64,000 nucleotides of DNA from Pseudocercospora fijiensis CIRAD86 (GCF_000340215.1 NW_006921534.1:1669053-1733052), one strand, 5' to 3'; positions 10,190 to 22,099 are shown, counted from the first letter of the stretch. Translations and numbers: made by a program. The notes: a model not told the origin generated them from the sequence alone.

Positions 10190-11765
10190 GGCTCAGACGG
10201 GGAGCCACGCGTTCGTCGTGAAGCTCTCAATTCTCTAATCAGGCCAGGTTGTTAGCACTGCTCCGGGCGTTGAAGTCGTGAAGCATATCTCGAAGCAAGG
10301 CGGTGTTGCGCTCAGCGAAGATGCGAGGTCGATGAAGATGTTGTGTTTGGTCGATGTGGTCGATGTGAAGGCATGCACTCGGAGCGGAATTGAAATTGCG
10401 GTGAAAGTTGTGATGTTGAATGCGAGTTGAGGGACGGCAATGTCTGCCTCACTTGTCCTTGGATATATCGCGCGATAGTGAGTCAAGCCAGCGCAGCGGG
10501 CGAAGAGGAGTGAAGTCGTCAGATGCAGTGAAGTGAAGAGAGTGCAAATGAGGGACGGTTAGATTAGGCTGCACAACAATAGACGTCAAGTCACAAGGAG
10601 ATGAGGTGTTCCCAGGATCAGTGGTTGGTAAGTCGATGTCGTCTGGCGTCCTCTCCGCAAGGGACCAAAAGCGGTGTTGTACAAAGCTGAGCCGTGGGGT
10701 GTTGGACGTCAAGCGCGAGCATTTGGACGGCAGGCCGAAGGAAGGAGCGAAGGCGCAGGCAGAGGGCAGAGGGCAGGAGCATGCCGTGCCTAGCAGACTG
10801 ACCAGACTGACTGTACATAGTGTGCCGAGGGTGGGAGGGTGGCGCTCAATGCTCTGGTCTGAAGCGCAGCGCACGAACCGTACGGCACCTCGCCAGCCGC
10901 AGCGCTGTGCATCCACTTGCATATCACAAGCGGAATCATTGGATCGCGCTTTTCGAGCCACAGGTGAAGCGAATGCCGGTGCTGAGAACGGCAGCACTGT
11001 GCCACCTCTGCGCTGCCTGCATTCGTGTTCGGTGTGCGACAGAGACAATATGCGCTGCTTGTCGTGTGACGCTGGAGTGGCCGGTCAGCAAGCGCCGGTC
11101 AAGAATGTTAGATGTAGGTGAAGCGAAGATGCAGGTGTAGTTGCATGCCCGTTCAGGTCGGCGACTTCGAATTGCGGAGACGACAGGGAGAGACGGCGCA
11201 CAAGACAGACGCAGATAAATTGCAACTCCCCTGCCAACGCGTCTGCAAACACTTCTTGGACCTCATCGACAGCGTGTAGATGCGCATCGCCTGATAGCAT
11301 CTACCTTTTTCCACTTGTGATGCCGTGGAGGAGTGAAAAGCATTGGTCCGACAGCCTCCCTCACCTCACGCCGCAGCAACCACATGTCGTGTCCTGGAGC
11401 GTTCCATGGCACTGCGATGCAGCATTACGCGCTCAGAGTTCGAATGTACTCCTGTTCTGCACTGAATATCACAAGATCGAAAATTCTTGTTGGCGCGGCG
11501 TGTCAAAGGAGAGAGTTTGGCGTCGCAGAGTCTTCCGGGTTTTTGGATCTTCATGTTCCTTCGCTTGCGCCATGCCCGCACGTGGCTTTTGGGGAACCCA
11601 TCCGAGCATGCGTACAGACAGACATTATTCCTGCCATCGATCATCAGAGGCGGACAGATCAAGTATTAATATCAAATCAACAGTTGGCGAGATTGAGACA
11701 TGCAATACACGCTATCAACAACGCTGTAGTACAGATAACCCTACACTGTCAAGCACTGTCACTGA
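10190..11765. other. long intergenic region upstream of the MHYT gene
   Basis: About 1.6 kb separates the MHYT start from the stop of the next minus-strand gene. It probably contains a long promoter or 5' leader. Several overlapping open frames on both strands start at non-ATG codons or lack family features and are not called. I see no repeat or RNA gene. Confidence 0.45.
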
Positions 11766-13552
11766 TCACAGCAGCATCTCATCATCCATGTCCACAACCA
11801 GAGGCTCAACGCACGGGCTGTAGCCCACCATCGTTCCCGCGCCGCTCCCATCACAAATCAACATCTGGTGCTGCTCCGCCACATCCAACAAGTCAAGTGA
11901 ACCAACGCTTTCGCAGATGGACGAGAGATCGTCCTCAACCACGTCCAACTCCTCGTGAGCATCGCGTGGCCATGCATCCTGTTCTTCACCATCCTCTATT
12001 TCACCCGTCAGCCCCCTTCTCCATGCACATGCGAGGCTCTCCGGGCTACTTGAGCACACACTCCACCTCCCAGCCGTGGTGCTGTGACGGTCGAGAATCT
12101 CGTCGTCCAGATCCGAGCGGCTTTCATCAAATTGCTTTTCGGGGGGCCTTGGTGGCAGAATGTCTTGGAAAACTTTTGATTCAAGAACATCTTCATCTGC
12201 GGAATGACCGTGCCCTGGTGTAAGGTCGGACGTGCTTATTGGCTTCGGCGGGCTGGCTGAGGTAATGCCATGTGCATTTGTGTTAAGAATGTGCCACAAG
12301 CGGAGAGACAACGGAGGCTGAAGAACAGATTGTGTTTCGTGCGCGATGTCGTTGGCGTCATCGTCCTCGGAGCAAGAGCCAGCCCGCCTGCAAAGCTCCG
12401 CCAGCTTACTTCGCAATGCAAGACTCTTCGCCTGAGCGCCGCATACATGGCTCAATGAGTGAGTGATTGTCGGAAGCAGTGCCGCTCTTGTCGAGATGTG
12501 TTCGAGGTAACCTGGAGCCCAAAGTGTCGGAAAACACTCCGAAAGGTATCTTGGAGATTCATGGCTGATTACCTTTGCAGTCGTCCACGGACGTTTCACT
12601 GGTCGATCTATTGTGTTCATTAAAGCCGCCCAAAGCGAGTCGAGATACTCGTTCCGCATTGCGTGTGCATCTATGCTTGGCCTTGCATGTTGGGCGAATG
12701 TGCGTTTCAGCTGCTGGGAAGAAGTCGAATCTTCCACTGACGTCCAATTTAGTGCCGCTTCGCTACCATCATCTTGTATTTGGGCAGGACATCCATGCTG
12801 CTTCGTTCCCAAAGATTTCGTCATCCTCGTTCCGAAAGATTCATTGACATGTCTGTATCCGTCTTCTTCAAGAACCAGCAAATCATCCTCGACGCTCTCT
12901 TGCTCTGGCTGAGTCCTGCCAGTCTGCGAAGATGATGCACGCAAACCATCCTCTGGCCTTGGTCGTTGGTGCTGAGAGGCGCGCGAGAATTGTAGGTCGA
13001 AGCATACGCAATTGAGATGAATAGCTTCCACACCCTTTGGCGGCCTTACATCACGGACGGGCACTCCTTGCTGAAGCTTGTGTTGTCTCTGGCTTGTCGT
13101 TGAAGCATCGTCATGTTCAAGATGGATGGCAAATTCGTGGCAATCACTAAGTAGATGATCGGTACATTGCTTAGACGAGGCTCTCATGCCAAATTGCTGC
13201 CAGAACTGAGTTTTATGAGCGATGAGCACAGCACCTGTCTCCTTGGATCCAATCGCTCACTTACCTTAGACTCGAAAAGTGCCTCAGCCAAGTGTTCCAC
13301 GAGAACCTTTTCCTGATCAGCGGCGTGATCTTCCTTGAATGATATTCTCATCATGAGATGATAATTTTGTCCTCTTGAAATCCATGGCCGACTCGATGAA
13401 CTTGATGTCAGTGCTGCGATTGTAAGTCTGGCGGGATCATTCGCGTCCTCTCCGGACGAAGCAATGTATGCGCGGCTCGTGGCCTGCAGTGTGAGATTGG
13501 AACCTGGCGAGATCAGATTCAAAACGCCAAGATCGATACCGTACTCGGCCAT
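11766..13552 (-). CDS. hypothetical protein, function not recognised
   Basis: Two exons are read: 13265-13552 and 11766-13205, joined across a 59-nt intron with a GTAAGT donor and a CAG acceptor; both are multiples of three and give 575 residues. The start is MAEYGIDLGVL. The first 100 residues look folded (mixed hydrophobic and polar, with NYHLMMRISF). The middle contains a more conserved-looking part, SLWAALMNTIDRP to about HGITSA (roughly residues 260-400). The C-terminal 130 residues are acidic and low-complexity, ending in DMDDEMLL. I see no membrane helix, signal peptide or named domain. Divergent from the thioesterase gene, whose start lies 184 bp away, so the two share a promoter region. 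Confidence 0.72.
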
Positions 13553-13735
13553 TGAGATCGGTCATCTTGGTGGCATGTCTTGTTTTGTGATTGTCTGATG
13601 GGAGCACTTGCAGGCGTTCATCCTTGAAGGAAGTCGCATACAATAAACTTCCCGACACTTCCCGATGCCTGCCAAGCGTCCTCACCCTTGCTCTCTCGAC
13701 ACCGCGTTTCTCTCCAAACTACACACACAACCAAC

Positions 13736-15314
13736 ATGGCCTCAAAAGGACATCTGCTGCGGCAATTGTGCCGCCAACAATGCACTGGGGCTCTGCGACA
13801 ACATGTCCGCCAGTTTGCAAGCTCCAATCGCCGGAGTACAGATGGTGTCTTCCGGGCCTTGACTGGCGAGCGCGTCCAGAAGCCATGGGTTGAAGCATTT
13901 CGAGAACAGGGCCAGGGCATTATTGAAGGCTCAACACCTACTCAGACTCCCACAGATCGTAATCTCTCGCCCAAAAAGATGTCCGACTCGTATCACAGCG
14001 TTGTATGTTCTTGGAGACCTAGAGCTATGCATCCTCGTGGCTGATGCGGTAAGTATAGGTTCTGCCGCTTGCGCAAGAACCTTGGTTGCTTGACACATAC
14101 ATGAATGCATCCGGCCATATACGCATAGGAACCATCCTCATGGACCTTGATGCACTTGCCGGAGTCGTGGCTTACAAGCATACTGGCGACGGAGTGACGA
14201 CCGTCACCGCCGCTTTTGACAGAATCACGATCAATCATCCTCTGACAGAAGTATGCGACCTAGAGTACAGCGGACAGGTGACATACGCTTCTGGACGTAG
14301 CAGCATGGAAATCACATTACAGGTGGCAAAGGCTCCTCCCGCAGGCCAAAAGCCAAAGCCAGAAGACATTATGATCACAGCCAAGACCACTATGGTCTGT
14401 CTTGATCCGGCAACGAAGAAGCCGGTCAACATTGCTCCAGTACGAACCGACACAGAAGACGAAAAGAAAATGTTTGCGGTCGGTGAGAAGAATAGCAAGC
14501 TGAGGAAAGAATTGGCACAGAGGTCTCTCCTCAAGCAGACGCCCAACGATGAGGAAAGTGATCTCATCCACGCAATATGGCAAAAGCAGCTGCAGTACCA
14601 TGATCCTCATGATCCACTTCGAAAGCCCGCCAATGCTCATTTCATGGATGCCACCCAACTTAGGACAGCCAGCATCATGCAGCCACAGGTGAGTGAAGCG
14701 AATAGCCAAAGCGCTCGCCCTGCAAACTCCCGCCTTGCAGCCCTCCTGTCGCGCTGGAACAGCGCCAATCGATTCATCTGGTTGCCAAGCGCATTTCCTC
14801 ACTAATGACATCTGCTGACACTTCTTAGTATCGCAATCGACATCACTTTATGATTTTTGGAGGGTATCTACTGAAGCAAACATTTGAGCTTGCTTTCTGT
14901 TGTGCTGCCAGTTTCGCGCATACCAGGCCAACCTTCGTTTCGCTAGATCCATCGACATTTCAAAACCCAGTGCCAGTCGGATCGGTGCTGTACATGACCT
15001 CTACGGTGGTGTATACCGATCCTCCTCTTGTAGCTGGACAGAATGACCCGGCAGAGCAAAGCGGCAAGAAGTCAGAGCTCACCCGTGTTCAGGTGCGAGT
15101 TGACACAAAGGTTCGAGATGTTGAACATGGTACGGCGAAGCCCACAGGACAGTTCAACTACACCTTTACAGTGGAGAAGGACATTAAAGTCATTCCCAGA
15201 AGCTATACTGAAATGATGATGTACGTAGACGCTAGGAGACGGGCACAGAGCATCAGAGAGACCGTGAGACATGGTAATGCAGACGCTGGCAAGCAGGAAC
15301 GCATCACAGAATAG
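13736..15314 (+). CDS. mitochondrial acyl-CoA thioesterase, ACOT9-like hotdog protein
   Basis: Three exons (13736-14002, 14059-14688, 14829-15314) give 460 residues. Introns are 56 and 140 nt with GT-AG borders, and the frame arithmetic closes. The N-terminus (MASKGHLLRQLCRQQ with many Arg, Gln and Ser and no acidic residue) fits a mitochondrial presequence. Two hotdog-fold halves follow, as in the ACOT9 family: SYHSVVLPLAQEPWLLDTY then ASGHIRIGTILMDLDALAG, and in the second half HHFMIFGGYLLKQTFELAF. The enzyme hydrolyses acyl-CoA to free acid and CoA in the matrix. Substrate length cannot be read from sequence. The gene faces away from the unrecognised minus-strand gene, from which it is 183 bp distant. 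Confidence 0.88.
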
Positions 15315-15642
15315 TCCTCTACGATCTATTGCCCCTATCCGCATGCATGCACAGCTACTCGAAAAGGTAGAAGAGATGCACGGTATCTTGACATCCGTAG
15401 CTCGGGATCTGGGTGCATTGCAACTTCCAGATTCGTGCTCGTGTGAATTTCTGGTAGCTTTCCTGAGCGCAGCCTGACCGACTGCTGACCATTTCTCGCT
15501 CTCGCATGGCTCGCCTGAGCCGAGATCGCTGGCCCCACCCTGCGTCATCCAGAATTTCTCGAGCTCGATCAATGCCAGAAAGCAGACAGCTCCATGTGCT
15601 CTCACACCTCGCATATCACCGCTGGCAAATCTCAAGAGCACG
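15315..15642. other. intergenic between thioesterase and Cia1
   Basis: About 330 bp hold the thioesterase 3' end and the Cia1 promoter. Nothing further is visible. Confidence 0.5.
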
Positions 15643-16959
15643 ATGCCCACACTGAAGCCACTCGCTACATTTGCGCCGCCTTGCAATACACGGACTTGGC
15701 TCTCAACACCTCATCCTCATCTACCGATAATCGCAACGGCATGTTCAGACAAGACAGTCCGCGTGTATTCGCTCCAGAATTTCCAACAACAGTCTGTGAT
15801 ATCAGGTGGGCACAAGCGCAGTATCAGGAGCTGCGCATGGAAGCCGAATAGCGTGGGCGAGAGTGTTTTGGCAACGGGCAGTTTTGATGCTAGCGCGGGG
15901 ATCTGGAAGAGATGGGAGGAGGGCGCGGGAAGTGGGAGTGTAGGCGGGCTTGGAGCTGGCGGTAACGAGGTTGATTTCACTGGCGGACTGGCAGGCGGGG
16001 ACAAAGATGGTGATGAGGATGATGATGAGTGGAGGTTAGAGGTCATACTCGACGGGCACGATTCGGAGATCAAGAGCTTGGCATTCTGTCCGACTGCTCC
16101 TCTACTGGCAACGTGTTCCCGAGATAAGAGCGTCTGGGTATGGGAAGAGCTGGATGAAGACAATTTCGAGACCATGGCGGTGCTGCAGGACCATGAAGGC
16201 GATGTGAAATGCGTTGCTTGGCATCCAGAAGAGCAGCTGTTGGCCAGTGGGAGTTATGACGACAGAATCCGGCTATGGCGAGAGGATATAGATGACTGGG
16301 CATGTTGTACGTTGCTCGATGGCCACAAAGGAACAGTGTGGTGGGTAGAATTCGAGCCTGCGAGTCGGGTGGGAAAGGTTACCAACGGAGAAGTGAGTAC
16401 CGATGAGCAGAAAAAGGCCATAGAAGAGAGGACGAAGGCTGGACCCAGATTAATGAGCTGCTCAGACGACAAGACGATACGAGTATGGCGACGAATACCA
16501 AAGGACAAGCCAGAAGCGCCAACTGGACAAGGCCGCATGCCGACCATCTGGAAGAACAACGACTTTGAGGAAGAGTGGGTTGAAGAGGCACGATTACCAC
16601 AAGTACACGAACGCCCAATATACTCGATCAGCTGGAGCGAGAAGACTGGTAGAGTCGTGAGCGCAGGTAGTGACGGTTTGATCTTTGTGTATGAGGAGAG
16701 GTGGAGATCCGGCGAAAGCAAAGACACCGAGATGACCGATCTGACGCCGCCTCCGGAGGCGAACGATGCTGTTAATCAGGCCAATTCGCCTACAGAATGG
16801 GTTGTGATTGCGCAGATCGAGAATGCGCATGATGTTTTCGAGGTCAATCACGTTGTGTGGTGTCCACGCTACGACAAAGGCAAGACTTTCGATGACGAAC
16901 AGATTATTGTCAGTACCGGTGATGATGGCGAGGTCAAAGCATGGGTGGTTGAAGATTGA
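15643..16959 (+). CDS. CIA1: cytosolic iron-sulfur assembly protein Cia1 (WD40 propeller)
   Basis: This single-exon, 438-residue WD40 protein matches Cia1, the propeller of the CIA targeting complex that delivers 4Fe-4S clusters to cytosolic and nuclear proteins. The start MPTLKPLATF and following TWLSTPHPHLPIIATACSD fit the family N-terminus. WD repeats are visible throughout, with blades ending in ACSDKTVRVY, GSFDASAGIW, CSRDKSVWVW, GSYDDRIRLW, CSDDKTIRVW and STGDDGEVKAW. Two low-complexity loops, a Gly-rich one near residue 95 and one near residue 365, are insertions in the fungal protein. A C-rich to G-rich switch in the + strand falls near 15,830 within this gene. The gene ends 750 bp before a convergent gene. 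Confidence 0.92.
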   Translation: MPTLKPLATFAPPCNTRTWLSTPHPHLPIIATACSDKTVRVYSLQNFQQQSVISGGHKRSIRSCAWKPNSVGESVLATGSFDASAGIWKRWEEGAGSGSVGGLGAGGNEVDFTGGLAGGDKDGDEDDDEWRLEVILDGHDSEIKSLAFCPTAPLLATCSRDKSVWVWEELDEDNFETMAVLQDHEGDVKCVAWHPEEQLLASGSYDDRIRLWREDIDDWACCTLLDGHKGTVWWVEFEPASRVGKVTNGEVSTDEQKKAIEERTKAGPRLMSCSDDKTIRVWRRIPKDKPEAPTGQGRMPTIWKNNDFEEEWVEEARLPQVHERPIYSISWSEKTGRVVSAGSDGLIFVYEERWRSGESKDTEMTDLTPPPEANDAVNQANSPTEWVVIAQIENAHDVFEVNHVVWCPRYDKGKTFDDEQIIVSTGDDGEVKAWVVED

Positions 16960-17712
16960 GGACGCCTATGCCGCCTGAATCGAAACGATTCATTCTTTCA
17001 CACGCAAGCACGCAGAACTTGGAGCATTGGCGGACTTGAACATCACTTCGGCCCACGGCCTACCTGAGGGTGATGCGAATGCAATCCCTACTCTCGTTAC
17101 CGATGACGCCAAGGACACCTGAAAACCTGAAAAGCTGCACGGGTCAAGTCAATGCCACGATCATCCCTCCGCTACGTCTGGCCGCAGATGCCATGAGTCG
17201 GACTTGGAGGCTACTGTCTCTGCTATGGCAGGTCATTACGGCCATTCAATATAAGCATGGGAATTTGCTTCTCTAAACATGGCCGCGTACAGGATTTCCT
17301 CCGGCATGTATTGCTACTTGATATGGCTCACCTGGACATCCTGCTGACTGCACTTCTACTCATCAGCTTTGGTGCAACTCAACTAGAGCCACCAGTTGTG
17401 CAAACACAGGTGATCAGAAGTGCGGTCCAGAATCAGGCGGAGTAGGTTGCGTGAATCGATATGCTGCTGTGATGCCATACCACTTCCATCGAGCGCCCGT
17501 ATTCGCAATCAATATCACAGAGGTGCATGCCTGATAGGACTGGAAAGGATAGAGAGGTCTGGCTCATGGGTAATGGGAGGATCTCGAGAGTCAGGTGGGA
17601 GTTGGAAGGTATCGAGTTGATTACAGGAAGATGATGCAAGATATACTACACTAAAATTACAAAATCGACATCCGATGCTATGCAATGCAACGCGCTTTCT
17701 ACGTCACTCGCC
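16960..17712. other. intergenic between convergent genes
   Basis: About 750 bp between two converging stop codons. It should hold both 3' untranslated regions. Short open frames occur on both strands without recognisable content. Confidence 0.45.
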
Positions 17713-19257
17713 TCAAATCCATTCAAATCCCTCCCCATCTTGAATCCTCTCGCTATGCACATAACTGTCACGGTTCCTATTGCCAAGCCCAAAATCAAAC
17801 TCACTCATACTCCCCTTCTGATCAAAATGCAACGCCTCCGTCTGCCCCGTCTCCATCCCACCATTTTGCAACGTAGGAAAATGCACCCAAGTCTGCTCCG
17901 TATACGCAAACCCATCCTCATCCCTCAAAGCTTTGAAATCTCCTTCCGAACCATCAAATCTTCGTGCCGTGAAGGGCCTCCTACCAGTGAACCGCTCCTT
18001 GCTCGAGTTTTGAAGAGACAAATTATTGTCGAGAGCTTCTTGCATGACTTTTTGCATTTTCCAGTGCGCTTCTTCGCCTCCCAAGATCTGTTTTGGTGAG
18101 ATTTCTAGGAGCGAGCCGGGGAGGCTTGGGTGGGGAACGTAGTGGCGAGGAGGGAGGACTTCGACTTGCAGGATTGGTAGGACGCGGTGGAAGACGTCGT
18201 GGTTGTGGATTTCACGTGTGATTGGCTGGTGTAGGATTTCATGGGTGTTGACGATTGTTGTGTTGTGTGTTACTGCTGGGGTGTATGAGGTGTATTGTCT
18301 AGTGTCCTCGGTATTGGTGAGATCTACTACTCCATCAAGCGAGACTGGGCTCGAAGAGTTGTAGACTGGATAGTTGGGATTTTCGGATTGTGAGTCTGCA
18401 CTTGAAGTTTTGTAACGGTGTCCATGGTTTGGTCGACTTGAATTTCTTGAATGGCTTGACACGGTGGTTTCTGGTATCACTGGTTGTAGTGACGTCTTTT
18501 GAATTGGACTGCTTCGGCTCGCCGCTTCTATCTGGCTTGCATCGTCGTTGCCGCCGCTCAGAGGCCAAGCTGGCTCCGCTGACTTTTGCAAAGATGAGCT
18601 GCGAGCAGGGACAGCTTTCGCGGGAATTGTTACGTCTCCAGAGTAGAGGTCTTCGTCTGGCTCGACGATCGGCGCGTGTCTGCGCGACCTCTTGACCTCA
18701 GACGACTCACTTCGCCGATGTCCAGATTGTACATTGTGTCGTTCTTTCTCCAGCGCCGCCCGGATAGCTCTTGAATCGTTCAGGTCTCCAGCAAGGATAG
18801 CTTCGTCTCGCGAGATGTTCTTGTTCGCGTATCCTTCCGCATATGGATCTTGAACTGGCCCAACGAGAACTCCCCGCGACCTGCTCGAATCACTGCTGGG
18901 TCGCTGCGATTGCTCTGAGTGTAATGTATTGCCCGACTCTTGCCGACGATGTTCTGCCGTGGCTAGCTCCGGGTCGCTGCGATCGATGGTCGAGGTTCGG
19001 AGACGCTCATCGTTGAGAGTCAAGTATCGCAAAGCCTCTGGTAAGTTTCTGTGTCCTGCTGTGTCAGGCTGCTTCTGCACATTCTGCCATTTCCCGTTCG
19101 GACTGGGTATGAATGGTCCACCTTCCGCGCTCTTCCTTGATCCTGTGTTTTCTCCAGCCTTTTCTGGACTAATCGGCTGTGGAGCAGAGATGTTGGTCTC
19201 ACTCTTCTTGCTCTGGTGCAGCCCGTAAAACAACTTCTGCTTGAGAGACGACGGCAT
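17713..19257 (-). CDS. conserved fungal protein with a His/Glu repeat motif, function unknown
   Basis: A 514-residue frame begins MPSSLKQKLFYG. Residues 1-300 are polar, Ser/Arg-rich and probably disordered. The folded or conserved part is about residues 310-410: TNTEDTR, then THEILHQPITREIHNHDVFH, LPILQVEVLPPRHYVP and a LLEIS segment. This block is seen in many ascomycete proteins of unknown function. Its core has the spacing [RK]E[IV]H-x7-V-x-P-x4-EVLP-x2-H (residues 348-375), which also occurs in the divergently transcribed neighbour at 20418. No signal peptide or membrane segment is visible. A C-rich to G-rich switch lies inside the gene near 18,090. Confidence 0.8.
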   Translation of the reverse strand: MPSSLKQKLFYGLHQSKKSETNISAPQPISPEKAGENTGSRKSAEGGPFIPSPNGKWQNVQKQPDTAGHRNLPEALRYLTLNDERLRTSTIDRSDPELATAEHRRQESGNTLHSEQSQRPSSDSSRSRGVLVGPVQDPYAEGYANKNISRDEAILAGDLNDSRAIRAALEKERHNVQSGHRRSESSEVKRSRRHAPIVEPDEDLYSGDVTIPAKAVPARSSSLQKSAEPAWPLSGGNDDASQIEAASRSSPIQKTSLQPVIPETTVSSHSRNSSRPNHGHRYKTSSADSQSENPNYPVYNSSSPVSLDGVVDLTNTEDTRQYTSYTPAVTHNTTIVNTHEILHQPITREIHNHDVFHRVLPILQVEVLPPRHYVPHPSLPGSLLEISPKQILGGEEAHWKMQKVMQEALDNNLSLQNSSKERFTGRRPFTARRFDGSEGDFKALRDEDGFAYTEQTWVHFPTLQNGGMETGQTEALHFDQKGSMSEFDFGLGNRNRDSYVHSERIQDGEGFEWI

Positions 19258-20417
19258 TGACGCTGCTTACAGTCTGCTTACCAGGCGTGGGTAAAGGCAG
19301 CAAACAGCACAAAAGCCATGACCTACTGTGCCATGGCTGGACAGAAGCACCACCAGCCATTCTCACTCACTTCCCAGCATGTCACGACTGGGTGGTCTAG
19401 TCTACCGCCGCGGGTATCTACCAGCCCTTCCCGTGCATCGGTTGTGGCTGACAGCTGACGGAGGAAAAGTGACGACTTGGTAAATCCATGGCTTCGCTTG
19501 GTAGAACTAGGCCATCAGTGCTGATAGTGCAAAGCTTCTGCGTCCTGCGAGAGATGTGTTCCGCTGCCCTCGCGAACAAATGACGTTGGCGCTCCTGAGT
19601 ATGGTCACGGTAAATCATGGTCCACTCGGCGGCGGCTCCGATGATGCGTTGATTCAGACGATACCGCGCGATCTGCAACACGTCAGGCGTCTACGGCGCC
19701 CTTGACATGCTTGGCGGATCTGGCGAACCTCCCTCCACGATCCATCCACCGCACCAGGACTGCCACCATCTTGGAAACCTGGAGATGTTCCCAGGAACCT
19801 GGCCGAACCCTGCCAGCGATGTCAACCCACCCCCCCCCCCCCTGGGACCCCCGCGGATCCAGATCTCAGCAGATCATCAACCAAGCCTCGCCTGCAGATG
19901 GCAGCTTCTTCACATGTCTTGTCCCGAGGATACCCCGGTCCATGGCTTACGACTTCATGCTGGAGAGTGGGCAGTTCGGTCCGGAGCCCTCTGCGATCTG
20001 GCACGATAGGCTTGCACAGTATGCACAATGGAGCCGCGATAGCAGCTTGACAGCACAATGATGTAGCAATTTCTCGGGTGTGCGGTGCACAGCTGCCCGT
20101 ATTGGCCTGATCGTCCAGCTTTGGCACCGCTGTCTGGGTCAAACTGCCGTTGACTGCATCACCGTTCTGATCGAGCCTCATCTACACCGATCTCTTCAGG
20201 AAAATCAAGCTTGCTGTTTGCCTGCCAACCAAACGCGTAGACACCCTCTTGGATTGGCGTGGCGTAGCGCGTCTTGGATCTTTCATGATGACGTTGTTGT
20301 ACAAGTCGTTTGTGAGGTGAGTACATAATATGTCTCCTCTCACCAACTTGTCCACATCTTCACACATATCATTATCCATCAATCCACACTCTACATTCCA
20401 TCCCAAATCTAGCAATC
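19258..20417. other. shared divergent intergenic region with a poly-C run
   Basis: About 1.16 kb separates two divergent genes that share a motif, so it carries both promoters. It includes a run of 13 C at 19830-19842. An open frame at 19702-20061 lacks recognisable content and is not called. Confidence 0.5.
19830..19842 (+). repeat. homopolymer tract of 13 C
   Basis: Thirteen consecutive C residues, followed after TGGGA by another CCCCCG. Such a tract is prone to length change and sequencing error. Confidence 0.95.
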
Positions 20418-21419
20418 ATGCAAGCCGCCAAGGAAGCAGTCAACAAGTTCACCAGCAAGCATGGTCACCATGACACTACTGTGCACGAGAAAGTAGCACC
20501 TTCAGTCCAGAACGAGACAGTCACACGAAACCAAGAGGATCGAGTGACCACCGCCATTGACAAGGAAGTGCACCAAGATCACTACCACACTAGTGTTCAG
20601 CCTGTGCACGACCGCGAGGTCCTTCCAGAGAAGCATCACCACAATCTTGTCGGCGTTGAGCACCGAAACATCGAGCACGATGACCACAGCAAGGTCAAGT
20701 CCACTCTTGACCGGGAAGCCGCCAAGTTCAAGGACACCACCGAGCGTGTAGAGGGTCAGCACACCACTACCGCCCAGCCAGTCGCTACTGGCGAGCACGT
20801 GCACCACCACGTGCACGAAACCATTCAACCTGTCGTCAACAAGCAGACTATCGAGCCACACGTTGTGCACACCACCGTTCCAATCCATGAGGTTCACCAC
20901 AACGCAGCCCAACATCATGCTACTTCTCAGCTACCAGCTGTCAGCATGGCAGACTACAAGAAGCAGGGCGGCGCCTTGAATGGACGTGATGAGCGCTCAG
21001 ATGCTTTCAATGGCTGCCCAAAGCCAATCAGCGGTTCCAGCGATGATGTCCACAAAGCTGGTGCTGGCATCACCTCCAACGGTAACCACACCCACGGCAG
21101 CAACGGTCTCACCAGTGATCGCAGCCGCGAGACCAATGGCGCCGGTGTAGGAACAGGTGTGGCTGCTGGCGCTGACAAGCTCGCACACAATGGCGTGCAC
21201 AACACGACTAGCAATGACGGCACTCACGGTGGCTACTCTGGAAACCGATACAAGGACTTACCAGACAGCATCACCGGCCGCGACACTTCTGCCGCGACTT
21301 CTGGCGGTACTGGGGGTGTTACCGCAACTGGCATGAAGAACGGCAAGCCTTCCCTCCTCGACCGTCTCAACCCAATGAAGGATAGTGATGGAGATGGAAA
21401 GAAGGGTATTATGGATTAG
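20418..21419 (+). CDS. His-rich hydrophilic protein of the fungal 'allergen' family
   Basis: The 333-residue protein starts MQAAKEAVNKFTSKHG and is very hydrophilic and rich in His, Glu and Thr. It contains imperfect repeats around EVHQDHYHTSVQPVHDREVLP (residues 50-70), then HHHVHETIQPVVNKQTI and VVHTTVPIHEVHH. This layout matches a family annotated in Aspergillus and other ascomycetes simply as allergen; its cell role is not known, although abundant hydrophilic proteins of this kind are often stress- or spore-related. The C-terminal third is Gly/Asn/Thr-rich and ends in a short basic tail. No signal peptide is seen. The motif shared with the divergent neighbour suggests a common origin. The call names a family, not a demonstrated allergen. 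Confidence 0.85.
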   Translation: MQAAKEAVNKFTSKHGHHDTTVHEKVAPSVQNETVTRNQEDRVTTAIDKEVHQDHYHTSVQPVHDREVLPEKHHHNLVGVEHRNIEHDDHSKVKSTLDREAAKFKDTTERVEGQHTTTAQPVATGEHVHHHVHETIQPVVNKQTIEPHVVHTTVPIHEVHHNAAQHHATSQLPAVSMADYKKQGGALNGRDERSDAFNGCPKPISGSSDDVHKAGAGITSNGNHTHGSNGLTSDRSRETNGAGVGTGVAAGADKLAHNGVHNTTSNDGTHGGYSGNRYKDLPDSITGRDTSAATSGGTGGVTATGMKNGKPSLLDRLNPMKDSDGDGKKGIMD

Positions 21420-22099
21420 AAACGATGAGATATGATTACGATTCTTGATCATGAAAATTACGACGATACCAGCGGATTAGCGTAGCGTATATACTACATG
21501 AATATTCACAACTCTTGGAACGAATTGTTTTCGACTTTCTTCTTCACGGATCATGACTTCCTCAGTCGCTTTCATTGCATTACGGTGGCAAACATCGATA
21601 CAATCCTTCCAGAAAAGTAACATGTGCTGTCGCTTTTCAGTTTGTGGCCATTACTCGAGCCAAAGCTTATTTGGTCAAGTGTCGATAGAGGTGAAAGAAG
21701 AGCTGAGCTTGTTGCATAAAGATAATTGGAGGGATTGTGAATTCTTCTGCTCCTTTTCCAATGCGTCTCTCGGTCGCTAGCAAGGAGATTGCAAAACCGA
21801 GGAGTGAGATATGGATCAAACCTGCCAATCCCAACCAGCTTTTGACCCGTATGGGGACTGCAAGAGTGACGGAATGCCTTGTGCTCTGTATGTGAGGAGG
21901 TCAAAGGAGTTGATGCCGATGACCCATGAAAGGCATATATGTACGTTCGGCTATTCTGGTGCATTCGTTCACTTGCGATGCCGGAACAGCCGATTCAATG
22001 TGAACGCATGTAACCCAGTGTTGGGATATTACCTGACCCTGGAGTCGCTTATTGAAGCGCCGTGCAGACGCGGTCATAGATCACGATGATCCTGATGAC
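21420..22099. other. intergenic
   Basis: About 680 bp downstream of the His-rich gene. Open frames at 21553-21780 and 21811-22089 have no recognisable features. It may contain the promoter of the doubtful ORF that follows. Confidence 0.4.

Noticed and set aside
11333..12223. 296-codon plus-strand open frame
   Set aside because: Its second half is antisense to the two-exon minus gene and its first half begins in an intergenic stretch with no conserved motif.
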